Below are positions 15,493 to 34,500 of a stretch of DNA of 64,000 nt, piece after piece. The DNA comes from Amycolatopsis sp. NBRC 101858 (GTDB lineage: Bacteria; Actinomycetota; Actinomycetes; Mycobacteriales; Pseudonocardiaceae). Position 1 is the stretch's first letter. The number at the start of each line of letters is the position of its first letter. The stretch is taken from the NCBI RefSeq assembly GCF_030269325.1, contig NZ_BSTD01000003.1:620001-684000 (forward strand), given 5' to 3'. The translations under genes and the position numbers were made by a program. Below the pieces are notes generated by a model. It did no database searches and was not told the origin of the DNA. It saw only the letters and a program-made list of their open reading frames with translations.

Positions 15493-16551
15493 TCAGCCGG
15501 CCCGGGGCACGACCGCCTCGGCCCACTCCGGCACGTCCAGGATCTCCACCACCGCACCGGCCACGCTGACCCCCGGCGCGATCCCGACCATCAGCACGTG
15601 GTCGCCCGGTGCCAGCTGGCCCGTCCCGAGCATGTTCGCCAGCGAGGCCACCTGATCACTCGCCCCCAGGTGCCCCAGGCCACGCCCGAAGTCCCAGTTC
15701 GACTTCTCCAGCGGGATGCCGAGCATCGCCAGCAGCCCGTCCTCGACGTACTTGCGCGAGCCGTGGTTGTACGCGATGCGGGTGACCCCGTCGATGCCGA
15801 TGCCGGCCTCCGCCAGCACGCGGTCGATCAGCTCCGAGCGCGTCTTCAGCAGGTTCAGGCCACTGTGGAGCATCGTGTCGCGGTTCTCGAACCCGAAGAA
15901 GTCGATGCGCTCGGCGAAGTCCATGAAGCGGCCGATCGTCGCGCCCGGGGGGAACATCGGCTCGTCGCCGCGGTGCATCCCCTCCAGCTCCGGCACCGTG
16001 ATCGAGCTCGCCGACTTCAGCCTCGCGAAACCGGCCGTCGTGTTCAGCACCACCGCCGTCGCGCCGTCGCCGATGACGAAGTCGGGACGCAGGCAGCGCC
16101 AGCGGTTCACCAGCGGGGACGTCGAGTTGTCCGACGCCACCGTCATCGCCGTGCCGCCGCCGCGGGCGATCAGGTACGTCGAGGCCAGCTCCAGCGCCCC
16201 GAACATGCCGTTGCAGCCCTGGCGCAGCTGCGCCGCCAGCAGGTCGCCGCCCACCAGGTGCCGCTGCAGCCAGAACTGCGGGAACCAGCCGTCCGGGCCC
16301 GAGTGGTAGTTGTCCGCGTAGAGCAGGACGTCCAGCGCCTCCGGGTCGACGCCCGCGCGCGCCACGGCCTCCTGCCCCGCCCACAGCGCCATGTCCGGGG
16401 CCGGGGTCTCACCGGCGCAGGCCGCGCCCGTCAGGCCGGACGTCTCGGCGTCCTCGGCGGTCATCCACCCCTGCTCGATCGCCGCCTCGACGCCGGTGGT
16501 CGCCGGCACGTACGTGCCGATCCCGCTGAGGTAGACCTCCGCCAGCTTCAC
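15493..16551 (-). CDS. KAS III (FabH)-like acyltransferase
   Basis: A 352-residue thiolase-fold protein. The nucleophile is Cys112 in RQGCNGMFGALE, at the same position as in FabH, and a likely catalytic His lies near 263 in YNHGSRKY. FabH enzymes have an Asn in a GNTSAAS-type loop; here the loop reads GLGHLGASD, with His at the aligned site and an Asp shortly after. Loss of the Cys-His-Asn triad is typical of KAS III-like proteins that do not condense but transfer an acyl group to an alcohol or amine, such as CerJ, which malonylates a cervimycin sugar. The GTG start overlaps the GT3 stop by four bases (GTGA) with GGAGG upstream, so the two are translationally coupled. The pairing suggests acylation of the sugar that GT3 attaches. 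Starter-unit formation is the main alternative. Confidence 0.8.
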   Translation of the reverse strand: MKLAEVYLSGIGTYVPATTGVEAAIEQGWMTAEDAETSGLTGAACAGETPAPDMALWAGQEAVARAGVDPEALDVLLYADNYHSGPDGWFPQFWLQRHLVGGDLLAAQLRQGCNGMFGALELASTYLIARGGGTAMTVASDNSTSPLVNRWRCLRPDFVIGDGATAVVLNTTAGFARLKSASSITVPELEGMHRGDEPMFPPGATIGRFMDFAERIDFFGFENRDTMLHSGLNLLKTRSELIDRVLAEAGIGIDGVTRIAYNHGSRKYVEDGLLAMLGIPLEKSNWDFGRGLGHLGASDQVASLANMLGTGQLAPGDHVLMVGIAPGVSVAGAVVEILDVPEWAEAVVPRAG

Positions 16552-17762
16552 TTCGCCTCCACTTTCGCTCGGAGCCACGATTCGACGGCGTCGGCCGCGC
16601 GGGTCTCCCCGCCGGCCAGCGCGACCTGCTCGCTCATCCACCGGACGCGCTGGGCGACCACGGGATCGGACGCGGTCGTGGCGACCGCTTCGAGCAGTTC
16701 GTCCTCGGTGACGTCGGTGCGCGACACCACCTGGCCCAGCCCGAGGTCGGCGATGCGGGCCGCGGTCACCACCTGGTCGCTCTGGGACGGCGTCACCACC
16801 ATCGGGACGCCGTAGTGCAGGGCCTCCATGGCGCTGCCCAGCCCGCCGTGGGTGACGAACACGCGCGTGTGCGGCAGCAGTGCCGCGTGCGCGACGAACG
16901 GGTGCGCCTCGATGTTGTCCGGCAACGGGCCCAGCTCGGCCGGGTCGACCCACCGCCCGAGCGTCAGCACGACGTGGTACGGCTGCCCGGTGAAGGCGCG
17001 CACGCACTTGCGGAAGAAGCCGACCTGCTCCCGGCTGCGCGAGGTGCCCAGCGAAATCAGCACGAGCGGCAGCCCGTCGGCGGGCGGGGTCCACTCCCCC
17101 GGCGGCGCCGTCCGGTCGAAGCACGGCCCGATGAAGGCGAAGCGGTCGCCGAAGGTCTCGCCGTGGATCTGGAACGCCTTCGGCAGGTACACGAGGTGGT
17201 ACCCGGGATCGCCGGCGCCGGTGTCCACATCGGACAAACCGTGGCGGGCCAGCAATTGCCCGGCGTGCTCCACGAACGCGGCCAGTGCGGGGTCGGTGAG
17301 GTCCGGCGGCGCGGCGGCGTCCGTCTCGGCCTGCGCCTCGTTCAGGCGGAAGTGCTCGTTCGAGGCGAACTCCGGGACCGACTGCACCGTCGGCACCGAG
17401 AACTTCCGCGCGATCAGCCGCGCCGTCTCGGACGCAGCCAAATCGTGCACCACCAGGTCCGGCGGGTCGTCGGCGAACCGGTGCATGGCCGCGTCCAGCG
17501 GTGCGAGGCCCTCGCCCATGAAGGCCAGCATGGCCCGCAGCGCGTAGCCGTCGGAGGCGGTGTCGCCCAGCCCGGTCGCCCACGGGAACGTCGAGGTGTA
17601 GGGCAGCACTTCGGCGCCGGTCGCCGCCACCTTCTCGGCGAACTCGTCGACCACGGCGAAGGTCACCCGGTGACCGCGGCGCACCAGCTCGGCGACGATC
17701 GGGAGGACCGGCGCGACGTGCGCGTACGCGGGGAAACTGAAGACGGCGATGTGCCTGCTCAC
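16548..17762 (-). CDS. MGT-family macrolide-type glycosyltransferase (GT3)
   Basis: A GT-B enzyme of 404 residues from GTG 17762, beginning SRHIAVFSFPAYAHVAPVLP, which aligns with the GT1 N-terminus. Here the usual G-H-x-N-P acceptor motif is A-H-V-A-P, keeping the His. The donor domain has LVLISLGTSRSREQVGF, EAHPFVAHAALLPH, VFVTHGGLGSAMEALHYGVP and SQSDQ, so the phosphate-binding His and the Asp-Gln sugar pair are intact. In-frame GTG codons at 17780 and 17798 would add 6 or 12 residues with no better ribosome site. It is coupled by a GTGA overlap to the KAS III-like acyltransferase gene and divergent from the aminotransferase, suggesting that the three act on the same sugar residue. Donor and position of attachment are unknown. 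Confidence 0.9.
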   Translation of the reverse strand: MSRHIAVFSFPAYAHVAPVLPIVAELVRRGHRVTFAVVDEFAEKVAATGAEVLPYTSTFPWATGLGDTASDGYALRAMLAFMGEGLAPLDAAMHRFADDPPDLVVHDLAASETARLIARKFSVPTVQSVPEFASNEHFRLNEAQAETDAAAPPDLTDPALAAFVEHAGQLLARHGLSDVDTGAGDPGYHLVYLPKAFQIHGETFGDRFAFIGPCFDRTAPPGEWTPPADGLPLVLISLGTSRSREQVGFFRKCVRAFTGQPYHVVLTLGRWVDPAELGPLPDNIEAHPFVAHAALLPHTRVFVTHGGLGSAMEALHYGVPMVVTPSQSDQVVTAARIADLGLGQVVSRTDVTEDELLEAVATTASDPVVAQRVRWMSEQVALAGGETRAADAVESWLRAKVEAK

Positions 17763-17864
17763 CGCTGCATCGTCGGCCACCGTGCCCGCCGGGCGCACCG
17801 GCTACCACGCAAGTTCTGGCTATTTCCCCCCAAAACCGCTTTGAACGTTTCTACGCCGGGACGA

Positions 17865-17880
17865 CTAGGGGCTTCCACAG
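17865..17880 (+). promoter_or_regulatory. PimM-like operator candidate between GT3 and aminotransferase
   Basis: CTAGGGGCTTCCACAG matches 13 of 16 positions of CTVGGGAWWTCCCBAG. It lies about 100 bases outside the GT3 start and 148 upstream of the aminotransferase, in the only shared regulatory region of these divergent genes. A CAACGAAA element follows at 17968-17975, between it and the aminotransferase ribosome site. Confidence 0.4.
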
Positions 17881-18027
17881 AGTTTCGCGGCAGGATCCGT
17901 CACTCGCGCGCGGCGTACTTATCCTGCAGACGACCGCACGAGGGGGATCTCAACACCTGTTGTAAAGCAACGAAATGCACGTCATCGCGGGAAAGGGCAG
18001 ACCGCGACCCCTGGGGAAGGACCTTTC

Positions 18028-19221
18028 ATGAAGACGAGCGTTGACGACCTGGCACTCTTCGGCGGCCCGATGGCCTTCGAGAAGACCCTGGTGGTGGGAA
18101 AGCCCAGCACCGGGGACCGGGCGAAGTTCTACGAGCGGCTCGAAGTGGCCCTCGACAGCGGGCGCCTCACCAGCGGCGGCCCGCTGGTCAAGGAGTTCGA
18201 GGCGCGGATCGCCGACCACGCCGGTGCCAAGCACTGCGTCGCCACCTGCAACGGGACGATCGCCCTCGAAGTGATGGCCCGGGCGGCCGGCCTCACCGGC
18301 GAGGTCATCATGCCGTCCATGACCTACGTCGCGACCGCGCACGCGATGCGCTACCTCGGCCTGACGCCGGTCTTCTGCGACCTCGACCCGGCCACCGGGT
18401 GCATCGACCCCGAGCAGGTCGAGCGCCTGATCACCGACCGCACCACCGGGCTGGTCGGCGTGCACCTGTGGGGGCAGCCCGCCGCCATCCAGGAGCTGGA
18501 GAAGATCGCCGAGCTGCACAACCTGACCCTCTTCTTCGACGCCGCGCACGGCATCGGCTGCAGCTTCGGCTCCCAGCCCCTCGGCGGGTTCGGCAAGGCC
18601 GAGATGTTCAGCTTCCACGCGGCGAAGGTGGTCACGACCTTCGAGGGCGGCGCGATCGTCACCAACGACGACGACTTCGCCCAGCTCGCCCGCTACACCC
18701 ACAACTTCGGCTGGGGCGAGGAGCACGTCACCGAGTTCGCCGGCACCAACGCCAAGATGAGCGAGGCGTCGGCGGCCATGGGGCTGACCTCGCTCGACGC
18801 GTTGCCCGCGACCATCGCCGCCAACCGCGCCCACTACGAGCAGTACGCCGCCGAGCTGGACGGCCTGCCCGGGCTGGAAATGCACCGCTACGACGAAGAG
18901 AACCGCAACAGCTACCAGTACAACGTCGTCAAGGTCGACGAGGAGGCATGCGGGCTGCCCCGCGACACGATCCTCGACCTGCTGCGTGCGGACAACGTGC
19001 TGGCGCAGCGCTACTTCTCGCCGTGCGTGCACGAGTGCGAGCCCTACCGCACCGAGCGGCCGGTCTCGCTGCCCGCCACCGACGCGTTCTCCCGGCGCGT
19101 GCTGACGCTGCCGACCGGACCGTCGGTCACCAGTGAGCAGGTCCGCGACGTCTCGGCCCTGGTGGCCTTCGCGATCGAGCACGCACCGGAGATCCGCCGG
19201 CGCCTGGCCTCCCGGGGCTGA
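18028..19221 (+). CDS. DegT/DnrJ/EryC1 sugar aminotransferase, DesI-like (C4)
   Basis: A 397-residue PLP-dependent (fold I) aminotransferase acting on a dTDP-ketosugar. The Schiff-base Lys is K200 in MFSFHAAKVVTTFEGGA. The SFHAxK...EGGA form is characteristic of C4-aminotransferases such as DesI, whereas C3-type enzymes (DesV, TylB) have SFYPxKNLGA. Other family marks are GRLTSGGPLVKEFE near the start, LFFDAAHGIG with the Asp that binds the pyridine nitrogen, and TNAKMSEASAAMG. With RmlA and RmlB it would make dTDP-4-amino-4,6-dideoxyglucose without any other enzyme. ATG 18028 follows GGGGAAGGA at a good distance. It is divergent from GT3 and convergent with GT4. C4 regiochemistry is inferred from motif class, not proven. 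Confidence 0.88.
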   Translation: MKTSVDDLALFGGPMAFEKTLVVGKPSTGDRAKFYERLEVALDSGRLTSGGPLVKEFEARIADHAGAKHCVATCNGTIALEVMARAAGLTGEVIMPSMTYVATAHAMRYLGLTPVFCDLDPATGCIDPEQVERLITDRTTGLVGVHLWGQPAAIQELEKIAELHNLTLFFDAAHGIGCSFGSQPLGGFGKAEMFSFHAAKVVTTFEGGAIVTNDDDFAQLARYTHNFGWGEEHVTEFAGTNAKMSEASAAMGLTSLDALPATIAANRAHYEQYAAELDGLPGLEMHRYDEENRNSYQYNVVKVDEEACGLPRDTILDLLRADNVLAQRYFSPCVHECEPYRTERPVSLPATDAFSRRVLTLPTGPSVTSEQVRDVSALVAFAIEHAPEIRRRLASRG

Positions 19222-19225
19222 CGAT

Positions 19226-19271
19226 GTCGTGAGTGGGAAACCGGGCCGGAACCCGGTTTCTCACTCACGAC
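19226..19271. terminator. Bidirectional 20-bp hairpin between aminotransferase and GT4
   Basis: Arms 19226-19245 and 19252-19271 pair over 20 bases with one G-T wobble around a six-base loop. A-rich and T-rich runs on the arms suit both strands. It starts five bases after the aminotransferase stop and overlaps the last 11 bases of the GT4 gene, so it would end the long PKS operon as well. Confidence 0.75.
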
Positions 19272-20514
19272 GCTCGGCGACCAGCTTCTCGAGGTCGGCC
19301 ACCAGCTCGTGCGGGGTCGGCTGGGCCAGCGCGAGGTCGCGCAGGCGGCGTGCGTTGGCCGCGAACTCCGGTTCGCCGACCAGCCGGGCCACCGCGGAGC
19401 GCAGGTCCTCGGCCGTGAAGCCGTTGTGGGTGAACAACAGTCCCGCGCCCTCGTCGACCAGACGCTGGGGACGCAGGAGGTGGTCGGCGATCGGCGTGGT
19501 CACGGTCAGCTGCGGGACGCCGGCCACCAGCGCCGCGCCATAGCTGCCGAAGCCGCCGTGGTGCACGATCGCCGCGCAGCTCGGCAGCACGGTGTGCAGT
19601 GCGACCGACTCGACGACCCGGACGTTCTCCGGGACCTCGTCCAGGGCCTTCCGCTGCTCGGGCACCAGCGCGGCAACCACCTCGATGTCCAAAGTGGACA
19701 AAGCGGCCAGGATGTCCGGAATGGACACGTAGTCGCCGCCGAACGCGTCCGTGTTGGACGACCCCAGCGTCAGGCACACGCGCGGCCGTGACGGCGGTTC
19801 GCGCAGCCAGTCCCACACCACCGCCCGGCCGTTGTAGGGCACGTGCCGCACCGGCAGCCGCCGGACGCCGGAGCGCGCGCCGAGCGACTCCGGCAGCGGG
19901 TCGATGGTGGCCTGGCCGGTGACGAGCTCCTCGTCGAAGCTCACCCCGTACGGCCGGCCGGTCAGGTCGAGCCAGTCGAACAGCGGGTCTTCCTGCTCCT
20001 CGGCCGGCTGCTCCGCCATCACCTGGAGGAACGTCCGGCGCATGGCGCACCAGACGTCGGCCCAGCACAGCTGCCGGACGTGCGCGGCGCCGCAGGCCTT
20101 CGCCGCGATCGCCCCGGCGTAGGTCAGCGCGTCCCAGACGACCAGGTCGGGCTGCCACTCCTTCGCATAGGCGACCAGGTCCCCGACCATCTCGTCGTTG
20201 TAGATGGCGAACCCGGCCCACACGGTGAAGGTGTAGCGCTGGTGCAGCGCCGCCCAGGTGTGCGACGCGGGGTCGGTGTCGTTCCAGTTCGCGATGTCGG
20301 CTTCCTGGGCGTCGCGGTTCTGCTTCATGCCCTCGTGCATCGTGTTGTCCACGCCGACCGGCACCGCGGTCAGCCCGGTGCCGGTGACGACGTCGGTGAA
20401 TCCCGGCGACGCGGCGACCCGCACCTCGTGCCCGGCCGCGACGAGCGCCCAGGCGGCCGGGACCATGCAGTACAGGTGGGACTTCTCGTCCAGCGTCACG
20501 AACAACACGCGCAC
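19261..20514 (-). CDS. EryCIII/DesVII-type glycosyltransferase (GT4)
   Basis: A 417-residue GT-B enzyme of the activator-dependent macrolide class (EryCIII, DesVII, TylM2). It starts MRVLFVTLDEKSHLYCMVPAAWAL, has the long acceptor-domain insert DNTMHEGMKQNRDAQEADI, and carries RVCLTLGSS and VHHGGFGSYGAALVAGVP in the donor half. That class typically transfers amino or deoxy sugars directly to the aglycone and often needs a P450-like helper (DesVIII, EryCII), which is not in the window. As it sits in the PKS operon, 14 bases after the type II thioesterase, it is the best candidate for adding the first sugar, perhaps the 4-amino sugar. The start is GTG 20514 (alternative GTG six bases in). Its last codons lie inside the operon terminator hairpin. 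Confidence 0.92.
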   Translation of the reverse strand: MRVLFVTLDEKSHLYCMVPAAWALVAAGHEVRVAASPGFTDVVTGTGLTAVPVGVDNTMHEGMKQNRDAQEADIANWNDTDPASHTWAALHQRYTFTVWAGFAIYNDEMVGDLVAYAKEWQPDLVVWDALTYAGAIAAKACGAAHVRQLCWADVWCAMRRTFLQVMAEQPAEEQEDPLFDWLDLTGRPYGVSFDEELVTGQATIDPLPESLGARSGVRRLPVRHVPYNGRAVVWDWLREPPSRPRVCLTLGSSNTDAFGGDYVSIPDILAALSTLDIEVVAALVPEQRKALDEVPENVRVVESVALHTVLPSCAAIVHHGGFGSYGAALVAGVPQLTVTTPIADHLLRPQRLVDEGAGLLFTHNGFTAEDLRSAVARLVGEPEFAANARRLRDLALAQPTPHELVADLEKLVAERRE

Positions 20515-20528
20515 GGGAGGGCGCCCTT

Positions 20529-21279
20529 TCAGTGGTGGCCGGAGAAGGTGCCCGCAAGCCGCGTCGAGATCAGCCGCAGCACCTCACGCTGGTGGTCGGC
20601 GAGGAAGAAGTGCCCGCCGGCGTACACGTTCAGCTCGAACTCGCCGTCGGTGTGCTCCCGCCAGGCGCGGGCCTCGTCGAGGGTGGTCTTCGGGTCGGCG
20701 TCGCCGGTCAGCACGGTGATCGGCGTGGCCAGCTTCGGTCCCGGCTGCTGGACGTAGGTCTCGGCGGCCTGGTAGTCGTTGCGGATGGCGGGCAGCGCCA
20801 TCCGCAGGATCTCGTCGTCGCCCAGCACGGCGGCGTTGGTGCCGCCGAGCTTGCGCAGTTCGGCGAGCACACCGTCGTCGTCGAGCTTGTGCACGGACTC
20901 GTCACGGCGGCAGGACGGCGCCCGCCGGCCGGAGGCGAACAGGTGCAGCGGGGTGACGCCGGCCGCCTCCAGCCGGGTGGCGACCTCGAAGCCGAGCGTC
21001 GCGCCCATGCTGTGGCCGAACAACGCGAACGGCTTGCGCGTCCGCTCGGCCAGCACCTCGGCGACGCGGTCCGCGAGCTCGGGAATGGAGTCGATGCCCG
21101 GCTCCAGGCGGCGGTCCTGGCGGCCCGGGTACTGCACGGACAGGACCTCGACCGAGCGGCCGAGCCCGGCGGACATCGGGAAGTAGAAGCTGGCCGAGCC
21201 GCCCGCGTGCGGCAGGCAGAACAGCTGGACGGCACCCTCGTCCGCGTCGTGGTAGCGGCGGAGCCACAGCTCCGGGTTG

Positions 21280-21287
<8 letters not shown>
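20529..21287 (-). CDS. Type II (editing) thioesterase
   Basis: A 252-residue free-standing alpha/beta-hydrolase that clears stalled or wrongly primed acyl chains from PKS carrier domains. It shows FCLPHAGGSASFY near the start, nucleophile S93 in FGHSMGA, a catalytic Asp in LTGDADP, and His in AGGHFFL, all standard for the RifR/TylO group. ATG 21287 overlaps the PKS3 stop by eight bases (ATGACTGA), so translation is coupled to the last PKS gene. It precedes GT4 by 14 bases. Length and motifs are typical. Confidence 0.95.
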
Positions 21288-31563
<10,276 letters not shown>

Positions 31564-31594
31564 GTCGCACCCCGCCCGCCGGGGACCCCGCGCG

Positions 31595-34500
31595 TCACGC
31601 GAGTCCCAGCTCGTTGTCGATGAAGTCGAAGATCTCGGTTTCGCTGGCCGTCTCGAGCTTCTGCCGCGTGTTCTCCGCCGGGCCCGTGCCCAAGCGGCTC
31701 AGCAGCGCCTGCAGCCGGCTGGTGATCCGGGTACCGGCGAGCTGTTCGGCGGTCAGCGCGGCGAAGGCCGCTTCGATCCGGTCCAGCTCGGCCTCGGCCG
31801 CCGCGGCCGGATCGGCCGGGCCCAGCTCGCGACCGAGGAACTGGGCCAGCGCGGCCGGGTTCGCGTAGTCGAAGCCGAGCGTCGCGGGCAGGGACAGGCC
31901 GGTGACGGCGGCGAGCCCATTGCGCAGCTCGACCGCGGTGAGCGAGTCGAGACCCAGTTCCTTGAACGCCAGCCCGGGGTCCACTGTGGACGGGTTCGCG
32001 TACCCGAGCACGGCCGCGACCTCGGCCCGCACCAGGTCGAGCAGCGCCCGCTCCCGCTCGGGGCCGGTCAGCGCGTCGAGCTGCGCCCGGAGGTCCGGCT
32101 TCTCCACCGGGACGAGCGCCCGGCGAGCCTCGGGCAGGTCGTCGAGCAGCCGCGAGGTGGTGGTGAAGACGCTCCAGTCGACGTCGGCCACGGCGACGAC
32201 CGGCTCGCGGCCGCTCAGCGCCCGGTGCAGGGCGGCGGTGGCCACCTCCGGAGCCAGCGGGCGGATCCCGCCGCGTTCGGCGCGGGTGCTGTTCCCGTCC
32301 GCCATGCCCGCGCCGGACCACGGTCCCCAGGCGATCGAGGTGGCGGGCAGGCCGAGCCCGGCCCGGTGCTCGGCGAGCGCGTCCAGCACGGCGTTGGCCG
32401 CGACGTAGTTGCCCTGCCCGGCCGCGCCGAGCGTGGCCGCGAGGGAGGAGAACAGCACGAACGCGGACAGGTCGCGGTCCCGCGTCAGCTCGTCGAGGTT
32501 GACGGCGGAGTCCACTTTGGCCTTGAGCACGGTGGCCAGGCGGTGCGGCGTCAGGGAGTTCAGGACGCCGTCGTCGAGGACCCCGGCGGCGTGCACGACG
32601 GCGTCGAGGTCGGGCAGCGAGCCCAGCAGCTCGGCGGCGGCGTCGCGATCGGCGAGGTCGCAGGCGGCGATCGTCACCTTGGCACCCAGCGCACTCAGCT
32701 CGGCTTCCAGTTCGGCGGCCCCGGGAGCGGCGGGACCACGCCGCCCGGCGAGCACGACGTGCGGCGCTCCGGTGCGGGCCAGCCACCGGGCGACCTCGGC
32801 CCCGAGGGCACCGGTACCGCCGGTGACCAGCACCGTCCCGGTGGGAGTCCAGGGCTCGGCGGGCGCCTCGAGCGGGGCGCGCACGAGCCGCCTCGCGAAG
32901 GTGCCTTCCGGGCGGATGGCGAGCTGGTCCTCGCCGTCGGCTGCGGAGAGGGCGGCGACGAGCCGGGTCAGTTCGGCCTCACCGGGGTCGGCGGGCAGGT
33001 CGGCCAGGCCACCCCAGCGGTCGGGGTACTCCAGCGCGGCGGTCCGCCCGAGGCCCCAGACTCCGGCGGATAGGGGCTGAGCAGGGATTTCGCCGTCAAT
33101 GGCGACGGCTCCGGTGGTGACGGACCACAGCGGCGCTTGGAGGCCGGCGTCGCCGAGGGACTGAAGAAGGGTGGAGGTGAGCGCCAGGCCGAGGGGCACG
33201 GACGGCTGACCGGGCGTGGGGTGCACGGCCAGGCCGAGCAACGAGAGCACACCATCGGCCGCACCGAGACCGAGCAGTTCAGCGGCCATGGCGTCGCGAT
33301 CCGGCTCGCCGAACGCCACCTGCACCGGGTCCGCCCCTGCCTCGGCCAGAGCCGGGATCACCGCCTTGACCAGCGGTTCGTCCTCGCACCCGGCAGGCAC
33401 CACGACAAGCCACCGCCCCGGCAACCCCGCCCGCGGCCGGTCCGCGATCGGGCGCCACGACACGCGGTACTGCTTGCTGTCGGCCGGCGAAGCCACCGGG
33501 ACCAGGGGCTCCGGCCAGAACACCTGCCGCTCGAACGGGTACGTCGGCACCGCGACCTGCCGCACCCCCGCCGAGAGCGGTGCCCAGTCCACCGGAGGCC
33601 CGCTGACGTGCAGTGATGCCAGCGCGAGCAACGCCGTCGCCGGCTCCGGGCGGTCCTTGCGCAGCATCGGGACCGAGCCGTCGGCCAGTGCGGACAACGT
33701 CCCGTCCGGGCCCAGCTCGACCAGCCGCGTCACCCCGGCCTCGCGCAGCGTCTCGACCGCCCGCGCGAACCGCACCGGCTCGCGCACCTGCCGGACCCAG
33801 TACTCCGGGTCCGTGAAGTCGGCGTCCGCGGTCACCGTGGACACGACCGGGATGCGCGGCCCGGCATAGCCGATCCCGCGCGCCACCTCGGCGAACTCCT
33901 CAAGCATCGCGTCCATATGAGCCGAGTGAAACGCATGCGAGACCCGCAAATCCCTAGACTTCACCCCGCGCGCGGTCAGCTCGGCGGCGATCCCGGCCAG
34001 CGCCGCCGCGTCGCCGGACAGCACCGTCGACAGCGGCCCGTTGACCGCTGCCAGGTCCGCACGGCCCGCCGCGGCGTCGAGAACGTCCTGCTCGGCGGCC
34101 TGCACGGCGAGCATCGCGCCCCCGCCGGGCAGCGCCTGCATCAGGCTCGCCCGCGCGGCGACCAGCCTGCCCGCGTCCGCCAGCGAGAACACCCCGGCGA
34201 CGTGCGCCGCGGCCAGCTCGCCGATCGAGTGCCCGGCGAGGTAGTCCGGCTTGACGCCCCACGACTCCAGCAGGCGGAACAGCGCGACCTCGAGCGCGAA
34301 CAGCGCGGGCTGCGTGAACCCCGTCCGGTCGAGCGCGGCGGCGTCGCCGAAGACGACGTCCCGCAACGGCCGGTCCAGCGACACGTCCAGCACCGCGCAC
34401 ACCGCGTCGAACGCGTCCGCGAACACCGGGAACCGCGCGTACAGCTCCGAACCCATCCCGGCGCGCTGCGACCCCTGGCCGGCGAACAGCAGCCCGGTCG

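Noticed and set aside
16552..17808. Open frame continuous with the KAS III-like gene through GT3
   Set aside because: The upstream part is the Arg-rich shadow of GT3. The KAS III-like protein starts at GTG 16551 behind GGAGG.
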